A stretch of DNA of 15,547 nucleotides from Roseicyclus sp965662675. GTDB lineage: Bacteria; Pseudomonadota; Alphaproteobacteria; Rhodobacterales; Rhodobacteraceae. A program made the translations under genes and the position numbers. The stretch covers positions 1 through 15,547 of the forward strand of contig NZ_CBFIIK010000058.1 of the NCBI RefSeq assembly GCF_965662675.1, read 5' to 3'. How positions within the stretch are numbered: position 1 is the stretch's first letter; each line of letters starts with the position of its first letter. The notes under the pieces were generated by a model, which saw nothing but the letters and a program-made list of their open reading frames with translations, made no database searches and was not told the DNA's origin. This document shows, one piece after another, positions 7,646 to 13,451 of this stretch.

Positions 7646-8397
7646 AGCGCGCGCTTGCCATTATCGCCGCCTTGTGGCTGGCACCCGTCAGCGCGCTGGC
7701 TTGTGACCAAGTGAAATTTGACGGCGCAGCCTTCACCACCTGCCGGATCGATTTGCAGCACAGCGAACTGCGGCTGTTTTTGCGCGATGAGGCGGGCGCC
7801 ATCTTTGGCGGCTTTGCACCCATCGACGCGGCTTTGGGCCCCGAGCAGCGCTTGGGAATGGCGATGAATGCGGGGATGTTTCACGAAAATCGTGCCCCCG
7901 TCGGCCTCTATATCGAGGATGGCGTCGAGGAGATGCGCCTCATCACCTCGGCGGGGCCGGGCAATTTCGGGCTTTTGCCCAATGGTGTGCTATGCCTGAA
8001 CGATGGCCATGCGCGCATCATCGAAAGCCGTGCCTTCGCCGCCGCGCCGCCCCAATGCCGGGACGCCACGCAATCGGGGCCGATGCTGGTCATCGACGGG
8101 GCGCTGCATCCGCGCTTTCTGCCCGACAGCGATAGCCGGAATGTGCGCAATGGCGTGGGGGTCGATGCGACGGGTCAGATCGCGCATCTGGTGATTTCGG
8201 ATGCGCCGATCAATTTTCACCATTTCGCGCGGTTTTTCCGCGATCATCTGGGCTTGTCGCAGGCGCTTTATTTCGATGGCCGCGTCTCGCGGCTATATGC
8301 GCCACAGATCGGGCGGGCCGATATCGGCCTGCCGGTTGGGCCAATCATCGGCACGGTCGTGGACGCGGTAGTTGACGGGGCCGCGTCGGGCGGTTAG
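7642..8397 (+). CDS. Periplasmic phosphodiester glycosidase (NAGPA/DUF2233) family protein
   Basis: 251 aa. The family is named after the mammalian uncovering enzyme that removes GlcNAc from phosphodiesters; bacterial members are thought to act on cell-envelope glycans, and the substrate here is unknown. A signal peptide (1-20, cleavage after ALA) precedes Cys21; the residue at -3 is Ala rather than Leu, so a lipoprotein is less likely than a Cys21-Cys34 disulfide. Family motifs are intact: MNAGMFHENRAPVGLYIEDG (75-94), SGPMLVIDGALHP (145-157), RNGVGVDATG (169-178), ISD (185-187) and LYFDGRVSRLYAP (209-221). The start overlaps the rbfA stop by 4 nt, with GGAGGG 6 nt upstream, so translation is probably coupled. 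truB follows after 35 nt. Confidence 0.88.
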   Translation: MKRALAIIAALWLAPVSALACDQVKFDGAAFTTCRIDLQHSELRLFLRDEAGAIFGGFAPIDAALGPEQRLGMAMNAGMFHENRAPVGLYIEDGVEEMRLITSAGPGNFGLLPNGVLCLNDGHARIIESRAFAAAPPQCRDATQSGPMLVIDGALHPRFLPDSDSRNVRNGVGVDATGQIAHLVISDAPINFHHFARFFRDHLGLSQALYFDGRVSRLYAPQIGRADIGLPVGPIIGTVVDAVVDGAASGG

Positions 8398-8432
8398 CCC
8401 GCCGCTCTTTCCGCCGATCAAAGGAGCCGATC

Positions 8433-9338
8433 ATGGGGCGCAATCGCAAGGGGCGTGAGGTTTCCGGCTGGCTTTTGGTCGACAAGCCGGCCGGCATCAC
8501 TTCGACCAGCGTGGTCAACAAGATCCGCTGGGCCTTCGAGGCGAAGAAGGCAGGCCATGCCGGCACCCTCGATCCCGATGCCACAGGCATGCTGCCCGTC
8601 GCGCTGGGCGAGGCGACAAAGACCATCGCCTATCTGGGGGACGCGCTGAAAGGCTATGATTTCAGGACATGCTGGGGTTCGGCCACCACCACCGATGATG
8701 CGGCGGGTGCGGTGATCGCGACATCGCCACTGCGCCCGACCGAGGCCGCGATCCGCGCCGCACTGGCGCAATTCATCGGCGATATCCGGCAGGTGCCGCC
8801 ACAGTTCTCGGCGGTGAAGGTCGATGGCGCGCGCGCCTATGACATCGCGCGCGGCGGTGAGGCCATGGCGTTGGAAGCGCGCGATCTGCATGTCGACGCG
8901 CTGGAGTTGGTGGCGATGCCCGATGCCGATCATGCCGATCTGCATTTCGTATGCGGTTCGGGCGGCTATGTCCGGTCGATTGCACGCGACCTTGGCGCGG
9001 CGCTTGGCTGTCTGGGCCATGTGCTGCATTTGCGCCGGACATGGGTCGGCCCCTTCGATATCGAGGATGCGGTAAGCATGGACCGGATCGAGGCATTGGC
9101 CCGCACCCCCGAGATCGACACGCTGCTCAAGCCTGTCGCCTTGGCCTTGGGCGATCTTCCGATGCTCTTGGCGACCGAGGCCGGGGCCGCGCGGCTGAAA
9201 AACGGCAATCCTGGCCAAGTGTTGCCGGGTGCGGCCGAGTATGGCGATCTGGTTTGGGTCAGTTTCGCCGGTCAGCCATTGGCGATTGGCCGCTTGCGTG
9301 CGGGCGAGGTGCATCCCGAACGGGTCTTTAACCTGTAG
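8433..9338 (+). CDS. truB: tRNA pseudouridine(55) synthase
   Basis: 301 aa. It converts U55 of the T-loop of tRNAs to pseudouridine. The catalytic domain opens with GWLLVDKPAGITS (12-24); GHAGTLDPDATGMLP (41-55) contains the catalytic D47; Y75 in KGYDF matches the active-site tyrosine; QFSAVKVDG and a GGYVRSIARDLG segment follow. A short C-terminal PUA-like region ends the protein. AAGGAG lies 6 nt before the ATG at 8433. It is the last of three close genes (rbfA, NAGPA-domain protein, truB). In many bacteria rpsO follows directly; here it is 3.6 kb away. Confidence 0.97.
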   Translation: MGRNRKGREVSGWLLVDKPAGITSTSVVNKIRWAFEAKKAGHAGTLDPDATGMLPVALGEATKTIAYLGDALKGYDFRTCWGSATTTDDAAGAVIATSPLRPTEAAIRAALAQFIGDIRQVPPQFSAVKVDGARAYDIARGGEAMALEARDLHVDALELVAMPDADHADLHFVCGSGGYVRSIARDLGAALGCLGHVLHLRRTWVGPFDIEDAVSMDRIEALARTPEIDTLLKPVALALGDLPMLLATEAGAARLKNGNPGQVLPGAAEYGDLVWVSFAGQPLAIGRLRAGEVHPERVFNL

Positions 9339-9499
9339 CGACGCCAAATCATGTCAGAACTGGGGCCATGCGTGACACAAAAAGCCCAGATCCGTCCATG
9401 ATCCGAACATCTTGCAGCGATACCAAGGGTGGCAGTGAAACAGATTCGCCGCTGTCGGATGCCTTGTGTGCGTCATCAGCCGGCAAAAAGGAGATCAGA

Positions 9500-9781
9500 A
9501 TGTTCCGCATCCTGCTTGCAAGTGCGTTGGCCCTTCCGGTGTTGGCCGGTGCGGCGAATGCGACCCCGCCCCAGACCAGCATGTTCTTGGGAAAAGATAC
9601 GCTGACCATCAGCAAGGGTCTCGAATCATTGGGCTACGAGGTCGTTTCGATCGGCGTCGACGAATCCGGCGCAGAAGCCGAAGTCCGTAATGGCGAACAC
9701 CTCTATGACGTCACTGTCGATATGGCCTCGGGGTTGATCATTCGTGTCGAATACGACGCTGATTTGGACGGCGACGTCTGA
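9500..9781 (+). CDS. Small exported PepSY-like protein
   Basis: 93 aa. A signal peptide occupies residues 1-21 (hydrophobic core 4-18, probable cleavage after ANA). The roughly 72-residue mature part reads like a single PepSY-type module: a helix (TISKGLESLGYEVVSIGVDE), an acidic strand, then YDVTVDMASGLIIRVEYDAD (82 % of the mature chain is charged, polar or beta-forming by eye). It ends in an acidic DLDGDV tail. PepSY domains are small, often periplasmic, and associated with protease inhibition; no activity can be assigned here. The ATG at 9500 is chosen over an in-frame upstream ATG at 9368 because it creates the signal peptide and has AAGGAG about 7 nt upstream. The 161 nt between truB and this gene hold no clear promoter or terminator. 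Confidence 0.8.
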   Translation: MFRILLASALALPVLAGAANATPPQTSMFLGKDTLTISKGLESLGYEVVSIGVDESGAEAEVRNGEHLYDVTVDMASGLIIRVEYDADLDGDV

Positions 9782-9800
9782 TCGGCTGAACGCGACTGAT

Positions 9801-9817
9801 ACCCGCTTGCCGCGGGT
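9801..9817 (+). terminator. Weak hairpin after the PepSY-like gene
   Basis: ACCCGC-TTGCC-GCGGGT forms a 6-bp GC-rich stem 20 nt after the stop codon. The following sequence is mixed G/T rather than a clean U-tract, so if it terminates transcription it does so weakly. Confidence 0.3.
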
Positions 9818-9861
9818 GGATTGTGGTTTCCCCGGTGCTGCCATGACGGCATAAACGGGAC

Positions 9862-10386
9862 ATGATCACCCGGCACCACCTCAAGGGCGATGCGCACTCC
9901 GTTGCTGAATATTCGGATTGCGAACGCTATCGCTACACGCTGACGCGCGTCTGGAACCCAGCTGGGGGGCGGGCGCTTTTCGTGATGCTCAACCCTTCGA
10001 CCGCGACCGAGGTGCAGAACGACCCGACGGTCGAACGCTGCGAAAGACGGGCACGGGCGCTGGGGTTCGGGGCGTTTCGCGTTCTCAACATCTTTGCCTT
10101 TCGTGCCACCGACCCGCGCGAGATGCGCCGGGCAGATGACCCGATCGGCCCGGAGAATGACGCCGCGATCTTGGCCGCGTTGCCTTGGGCAGATCGCGTC
10201 ATCTGTGCTTGGGGCACGCATGGTGCGCATCTGGATCGCGGCGCGCATGTCGAAGCGATGCTGCGCGACGCGCGGGCGGCCTTGTTCCATCTTGGGCTCA
10301 GCCAAGGCGGCCACCCCAAGCATCCGCTCTACATCGGATATGCCGTTCAACCCCAAGCGTGGGAGGTCGACCATGTCGGGCATTGA
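9862..10386 (+). CDS. DUF1643 domain-containing protein
   Basis: 174 aa, soluble, without signal peptide or membrane segments. The domain spans nearly all of the protein, with the motif series YRYTLTRVWN (23-32), FVMLNPSTA (40-48), NDPTVERC (53-60), LNIFAFRATDP (75-85), CAWGTHG (115-121) and SQGGHPKHPLY (147-157). Together these identify the DUF1643 family, whose biochemical function I do not know; the conserved Asn, Asp, His and Cys residues suggest an enzyme. The start at 9862 begins the conserved block; the ribosome binding site is poor (GGGA almost touching the ATG). The last 14 nt overlap the start of the hydrolase gene, whose strong GGGAGG site lies inside this gene, implying coupled translation. 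Confidence 0.87.
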   Translation: MITRHHLKGDAHSVAEYSDCERYRYTLTRVWNPAGGRALFVMLNPSTATEVQNDPTVERCERRARALGFGAFRVLNIFAFRATDPREMRRADDPIGPENDAAILAALPWADRVICAWGTHGAHLDRGAHVEAMLRDARAALFHLGLSQGGHPKHPLYIGYAVQPQAWEVDHVGH

Positions 10387-11266
10387 CGGCTTTGTGCAAT
10401 CGCGCGTGGCCTGCACCGGCGTCACGCTCTCGGTGCATCGGGGCGGTGCGGGGCCTGCGTTGATCTTGCTGCACGGCTATCCGCAAAACCACATGGCGTG
10501 GCATCTTGTGGCCCCCCGCTTGGCACAGCGTTTCGATGTCATCATCCCCGATCTGCGCGGCTATGGCGATAGCGACGCGCCAGCCGATGATGCAGGGCAC
10601 AGCGTCTATTCCAAGCGCGAGATGGCACGCGACATCGTGGGGCTGATGGACGCCTTTGATCTGCCGAGGGCGCATGTCTTGGGCCATGATCGGGGTGCGC
10701 GTGTCGCCTATCGCTTGGCGCTCGATCATCCGCAGCGTGTTGCGCGCCTTGGGATTATCGAGATCGTGCCGACGGCCGAATTCTGGCGCGCATGGGATCG
10801 CGAATTGGCGCTGAAAGCCTATCATTGGACATTTCTGGCCCAGCCCGCGCCCCTGCCTGAGATGCTGATCAATGCCGATGGTCCGGCCTATATCGATCGG
10901 ACCTTGGCCAGTTGGTCGCGCAAGGGCGATCTGACGGCCTTCGCGCCCACCGCCTTGGCCAGCTATCGCGCCCAAGCCGCCGATCCCGCGCGGGTGGCTG
11001 CAATGTGCGCCGATTACCGTGCAGGCGCCGGGATCGACCGCGATCTTGACGAGGCCGACCGCGCGGCAGGGCGCAAGATCGCGGCGCCGTTGCATTTCAT
11101 CTGGGCCGAGGCCGGGTTTCCGGCGCGCAATGGCGATCCCCTGGCCATCTGGCGCAGTTGGGCCGATCAGGTCAGCGGCGACTGCATCCGAGGCTGCGGT
11201 CATTTCGCGATGGAAGAAGCCCCCGACGCCGTGCTTGATCAAATGCTACCGCATTTCTTGGCCTAA
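10373..11266 (+). CDS. Haloacetate dehalogenase-like alpha/beta hydrolase
   Basis: 297 aa, cytoplasmic, full alpha/beta-hydrolase fold. HGYPQNH (34-40) forms the oxyanion region, GHDRGAR (104-110) carries the Asp nucleophile D106 with R107 and R110, and GHF supplies H277. Compared from memory with fluoroacetate dehalogenase of Rhodopseudomonas palustris (D110, R111, R114, H155, W156, W185, Y219, H280), equivalent residues are present at a constant offset: H151, W152, W181, Y215, H277. The cap segment YHWTFLAQPAPLPE (150-163) is nearly identical. The one departure is E130 where the characterised enzyme has the triad acid Asp134. Hydrolytic removal of halide from a haloacetate is therefore plausible; an epoxide hydrolase or another ester substrate is the alternative. 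GGGAGG lies 6 nt before the ATG, inside the upstream DUF1643 gene. Confidence 0.85.
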   Translation: MSGIDGFVQSRVACTGVTLSVHRGGAGPALILLHGYPQNHMAWHLVAPRLAQRFDVIIPDLRGYGDSDAPADDAGHSVYSKREMARDIVGLMDAFDLPRAHVLGHDRGARVAYRLALDHPQRVARLGIIEIVPTAEFWRAWDRELALKAYHWTFLAQPAPLPEMLINADGPAYIDRTLASWSRKGDLTAFAPTALASYRAQAADPARVAAMCADYRAGAGIDRDLDEADRAAGRKIAAPLHFIWAEAGFPARNGDPLAIWRSWADQVSGDCIRGCGHFAMEEAPDAVLDQMLPHFLA

Positions 11267-11376
11267 AGCGTGTCGCGTTCTATCGCATTCATCGGGGCAG
11301 GCGAACGCATTGTGCTGTGCAAACGCTGGCTCGCCTGCCCCGATGAAGACGGCGGCTTGACCAAACGCGACGCGCT
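11267..11376. repeat. Nested inverted repeat between convergent genes
   Basis: The inner arms, TTCATCGGGGCAGGCGA (11288-11304) and TCGCCTGCCCCGATGAA (11331-11347), are perfect 17-bp inverted repeats around a 26-nt loop. The outer arms, AGCGTGTCGCGTT (11267-11279) and AACGCGACGCGCT (11364-11376), pair at 12 of 13 positions. The element fills almost all of the 122 nt between the hydrolase and RTX stop codons. It could fold into a long RNA stem in either transcript and so protect or end both, but there is no U-tract. The AGCG(T/C)GTCGCGTT edge resembles palindromic intergenic repeats I recall from Alphaproteobacteria; family membership is an inference. Confidence 0.8.
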
Positions 11377-11388
11377 CCAAGCAGGCGA

Positions 11389-12510
11389 TCAAGCTATTTC
11401 CGCAACGCTATCAAGGTCCAGAGGGCGCAAGGTGATCGCCGCCGGATCAAGCCCCTGTGCGCCCGTTACCGACAAGATCAATTCGCCGTTGAACAAGATG
11501 TCGGCCCCGCTGCCATCGGCGAAATCGGCCACGGTGATGAGCGGATCGGGGGTCGTATCGGGGTCGAACATCACCTCGATCACATCGTGTGACGGGTCGA
11601 AGTCGGTGACATGCCCTGCAACTGCGGCCATTTCGATGAAGCTGCCTGATATGAAGCTGTCCTGACCGGCACCGCCTGTCGCGATATCGTTCGCGCCGAC
11701 GATGATCACATCGTCACCATCGCCGCCATCGAGCAGATCACCCTGATCCTCGTCATGCGGCCCAAAGATCGAATCGCCTGCGGCGAATGTGCCATCAAGC
11801 CGGTCATTACCCGCGCCGCCGGTCAGCGTATCGGCACCGAACCCACCTTGCAGATAGTCGTCGCCATCCCCGCCTGTAAGATGGTCATCGCCATCGCCGC
11901 CGAACAGCAGATCGCCGTCATCGCCGCCAGACAGCGTGTCGTTGCCATCCCCACCCACGAGGAAATCCGTGCCACCCTCGCCCGAGATGCTATCATCGCC
12001 TTCGTCGCCATAGACCTCGTCCGCGCCGCCTTGGCCGAGGATGGTATCGTCACCTTCATTGCCGAAAAGCGCGTCATCATCTTGCCCGCCTTCGATCATG
12101 TCCGCACCCGGTCCACCGGTGATCGCGTCATCGCCGCCGCCGCCCAAAAGGCTGTCCATTCCTTCACGCCCGCGCAGCACATCGTCGCCGGTGCCGCCAT
12201 CGAGCAGGTCGTCGCCGGCATAACCGTCGAGCGTGTCATCGCCAGGACCGCCCGACAGCGTATCGTCGCCCATACCACCGGTCAGGCTGTCATCGCCATC
12301 ACCGCCCGTCGCCGTCACGGGATCGGTGTCCTGCCGCAGCAGATCGGCCAACGACGCGGTCTGGCCGCCTTGTTCCGTTGTGGTGACATCATCGTGCTGT
12401 GGGGGTGTGTCATCGGCTAGCGGATCCGCAGGCTCGCTACCGTCCATGATCATACCACCCAGCGCGTAGCCCATCGCCATAAGGATAAGTAGTCCACCAG
12501 CCGCCAGCAT
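11389..12510 (-). CDS. Membrane-anchored RTX (hemolysin-type calcium-binding) repeat protein
   Basis: 373 aa from the ATG at 12510. Residues 1-21 are a strongly hydrophobic segment, a membrane anchor or uncleaved signal, followed by an acidic Pro/Thr linker (24-66). Residues 70-240 are tandem GGxGxDxLx nonapeptides (for example GGDGDDSLT, GGMGDDTLS, GGPGDDTLD), with a further copy at 262-270 after a short break. Such repeats bind Ca2+ and fold into a beta-roll outside the cell. The last 80 residues (VTDFDPSHDVIEV onward) form a non-repeat beta domain common after RTX arrays. The chain is highly acidic and has no cysteine. A TTG at 12531 would add seven residues, but the ATG has GAGG 8 nt upstream. 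No catalytic domain and no type I secretion genes are nearby; function unknown. Confidence 0.85.
   Translation of the reverse strand: MLAAGGLLILMAMGYALGGMIMDGSEPADPLADDTPPQHDDVTTTEQGGQTASLADLLRQDTDPVTATGGDGDDSLTGGMGDDTLSGGPGDDTLDGYAGDDLLDGGTGDDVLRGREGMDSLLGGGGDDAITGGPGADMIEGGQDDDALFGNEGDDTILGQGGADEVYGDEGDDSISGEGGTDFLVGGDGNDTLSGGDDGDLLFGGDGDDHLTGGDGDDYLQGGFGADTLTGGAGNDRLDGTFAAGDSIFGPHDEDQGDLLDGGDGDDVIIVGANDIATGGAGQDSFISGSFIEMAAVAGHVTDFDPSHDVIEVMFDPDTTPDPLITVADFADGSGADILFNGELILSVTGAQGLDPAAITLRPLDLDSVAEIA
11662..12303 (-). repeat. RTX nonapeptide-coding repeat tract
   Basis: This segment codes for residues 70-283 of the RTX protein. About twenty near-27-bp units encode Gly-Gly-x-Gly-x-Asp-x-Leu-x variants; the register is broken near residues 241-260 by an insert rich in Phe, Asp and His. 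Units are degenerate at DNA level rather than identical copies. The regular codon pattern leaves the opposite strand open for 221 codons, which is an artefact. Confidence 0.8.
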
Positions 12511-12920
12511 CGTCCATACCTCGTTACGCAAACACTCGTGACATGTTGGCGCTTGCTGCGCCGAGGACCGTCTTCTGACATGGTCTTGTCGCGGCGATCA
12601 GACAGGCCACCCGTTGCGGTTGGCCGATGATTCGCTGCGGAACACCGGGGACCATGATGGCCCGAGCTTTCGAAAATCTGAACCCTATCGGGCAATCAGC
12701 CCCCAAATCACCCCTTCGATCGGTCGATTTTGTGGCTTTTTCGGCCCATCCATGGGGAGGTTTCGCCGCTTTCGCCGGAATTGGCGCAATCCCCCCCTTT
12801 CCAAGCGGACGCGCCCGGCCTATAGCCGCGCATCCACGCCATGATGGTGTGGACACACTCCACGGGCCCTGCTGGACGACATCCCGGCTTGCGCCATCAC
12901 CCCTTGAACAGGAGACCCCG
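12511..12920. other. 410-nt divergent intergenic region between RTX gene and rpsO
   Basis: No convincing gene is present on either strand; short open frames here lack ribosome binding sites and protein-like composition. It contains a GGCGC-TTGCT-GCGCC hairpin (12548-12562) near the RTX start, a seven-C tract (12791-12797), the predicted rpsO promoter (12798-12826), and a GTGGA-CACAC-TCCAC hairpin (12849-12863) in the rpsO leader. No promoter for the RTX gene could be picked out. Confidence 0.6.
12798..12826 (+). promoter_or_regulatory. Predicted rpsO promoter
   Basis: TTTCCA (12798-12803), a 17-bp spacer and TATAGC (12821-12826), each box matching sigma70 consensus at four of six positions. 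A CGCGCATC element follows the -10. The same arrangement occurs before pnp, which raises confidence. The -10 lacks the final T, as I recall is common for Rhodobacter promoters that depend on CarD. The leader would be about 90 nt. Confidence 0.5.
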
Positions 12921-13190
12921 ATGTCGATTACAGTCGAAGAAAAGCAGCGTTTGATGACCGAATTCGCGACCAAGGAAGGCGACACTGGTTCGCCCGAGGT
13001 GCAAGTCGCGATCCTGACCAGCCGCATCACCACGCTGACCGAGCATTTCAAGACCCACAAGAAGGACAACCACTCGCGTCGTGGCCTTCTGATGATGGTC
13101 GCCCAGCGCCGCAAGTTGCTGGACTACGTCAAGTCCAAGGACGAGGCGCGCTACACCGCGTTGATCGGCCGTTTGGGCATCCGCCGCTAA
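12921..13190 (+). CDS. rpsO: 30S ribosomal protein S15
   Basis: 89 aa, exactly the usual length. It binds 16S rRNA at the central-domain three-way junction early in 30S assembly and contributes to an intersubunit bridge. The four-helix protein is fully recognisable: TGSPEVQVAILTSRITTLTE (22-41), the signature HFKTHKKDNHSRRGLL, then MVAQRRKLLDYVK and a C-terminal GRLGIRR. The ATG at 12921 has AGGAGA 5 nt upstream. An intrinsic terminator follows 27 nt after the stop. In several bacteria S15 represses its own mRNA through the leader; the 90-nt leader here contains one small hairpin (12849-12863), but no known S15-binding motif is obvious. Confidence 0.98.
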   Translation: MSITVEEKQRLMTEFATKEGDTGSPEVQVAILTSRITTLTEHFKTHKKDNHSRRGLLMMVAQRRKLLDYVKSKDEARYTALIGRLGIRR

Positions 13191-13217
13191 GGCGACCACG
13201 CCTGAGGTTTCTGGAAT

Positions 13218-13256
13218 CGGCCCGCGCACATCCGTTGCGCGGGCCGTTTTCTTTTT
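13218..13256 (+). terminator. Rho-independent terminator of rpsO
   Basis: Perfect 11-bp stem CGGCCCGCGCA / TGCGCGGGCCG (13218-13228 with 13236-13246), 7-nt loop CATCCGT, then TTTTCTTTTT (13247-13256). This is the best terminator in the window. The other strand has no matching U-tract, so it acts on rpsO transcripts only and probably attenuates read-through into pnp. Confidence 0.92.
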
Positions 13257-13294
13257 GGCCCGCCCTGCACACGCTGTGCCGCGCCCTAATTCGC

Positions 13295-13323
13295 TTTCCA
13301 AATCAGATAAAACAGGCTATGGC
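13295..13323 (+). promoter_or_regulatory. Predicted pnp promoter
   Basis: TTTCCA (13295-13300), a 17-bp spacer and TATGGC (13318-13323), followed by GCGCGCATC. Box sequences, spacing and the downstream CGCGCATC motif match the predicted rpsO promoter, although the spacers are unrelated in sequence. The leader would be about 120 nt. It lies just after the rpsO terminator, where a separate pnp promoter would be expected. Confidence 0.5.
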
Positions 13324-13378
13324 GCGCGCATCTGAGACGTGACGCTTTGACCCCGGCGCATGGCATGATGAAGGGGTC

Positions 13379-13435
13379 GGCGGCAATGGGGCCGCCATAG
13401 GTATGGGAGACCCGGCAGGGGCCGGGAGAGCTCCC
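13379..13435 (+). other. Structured 5' leader of pnp
   Basis: Two stable elements lie just before the pnp ribosome binding site: GGCGGC-AATGGG-GCCGCC (13379-13396), and a compound stem with GGGAG/CTCCC (13405-13409 with 13431-13435) enclosing CCCGGC-AGGG-GCCGGG (13411-13426). In Escherichia coli the pnp leader hairpin is cut by RNase III and then used by PNPase for autoregulation; a similar role here is an inference from position and structure only. Confidence 0.5.
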
Positions 13436-13451
13436 CGATAGGAAACGATAT

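Noticed and set aside
8418..9347. 309-codon minus-strand open frame opposite truB
   Set aside because: Complete shadow of truB with no motif of its own.
9368..9499. N-terminal extension of the PepSY-like protein from an upstream ATG
   Set aside because: The extra 44 residues are non-conserved in character and would bury the signal peptide; the ATG at 9500 has a strong ribosome binding site.
11662..12303. CRISPR-like tandem repeats
   Set aside because: The periodicity is 27 bp without spacers, and the units are coding RTX nonapeptides.
11755..12420. 221-codon plus-strand frame opposite the RTX gene, rich in Ile/Ala/Val repeats
   Set aside because: The repetitive look is the complement of the RTX glycine-aspartate codons; it has no independent support as a gene.
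12531..12531. TTG start for the RTX protein
   Set aside because: It adds seven residues before the hydrophobic segment and lacks a good Shine-Dalgarno; the ATG at 12510 has GAGG 8 nt upstream and gives a cleaner membrane anchor.
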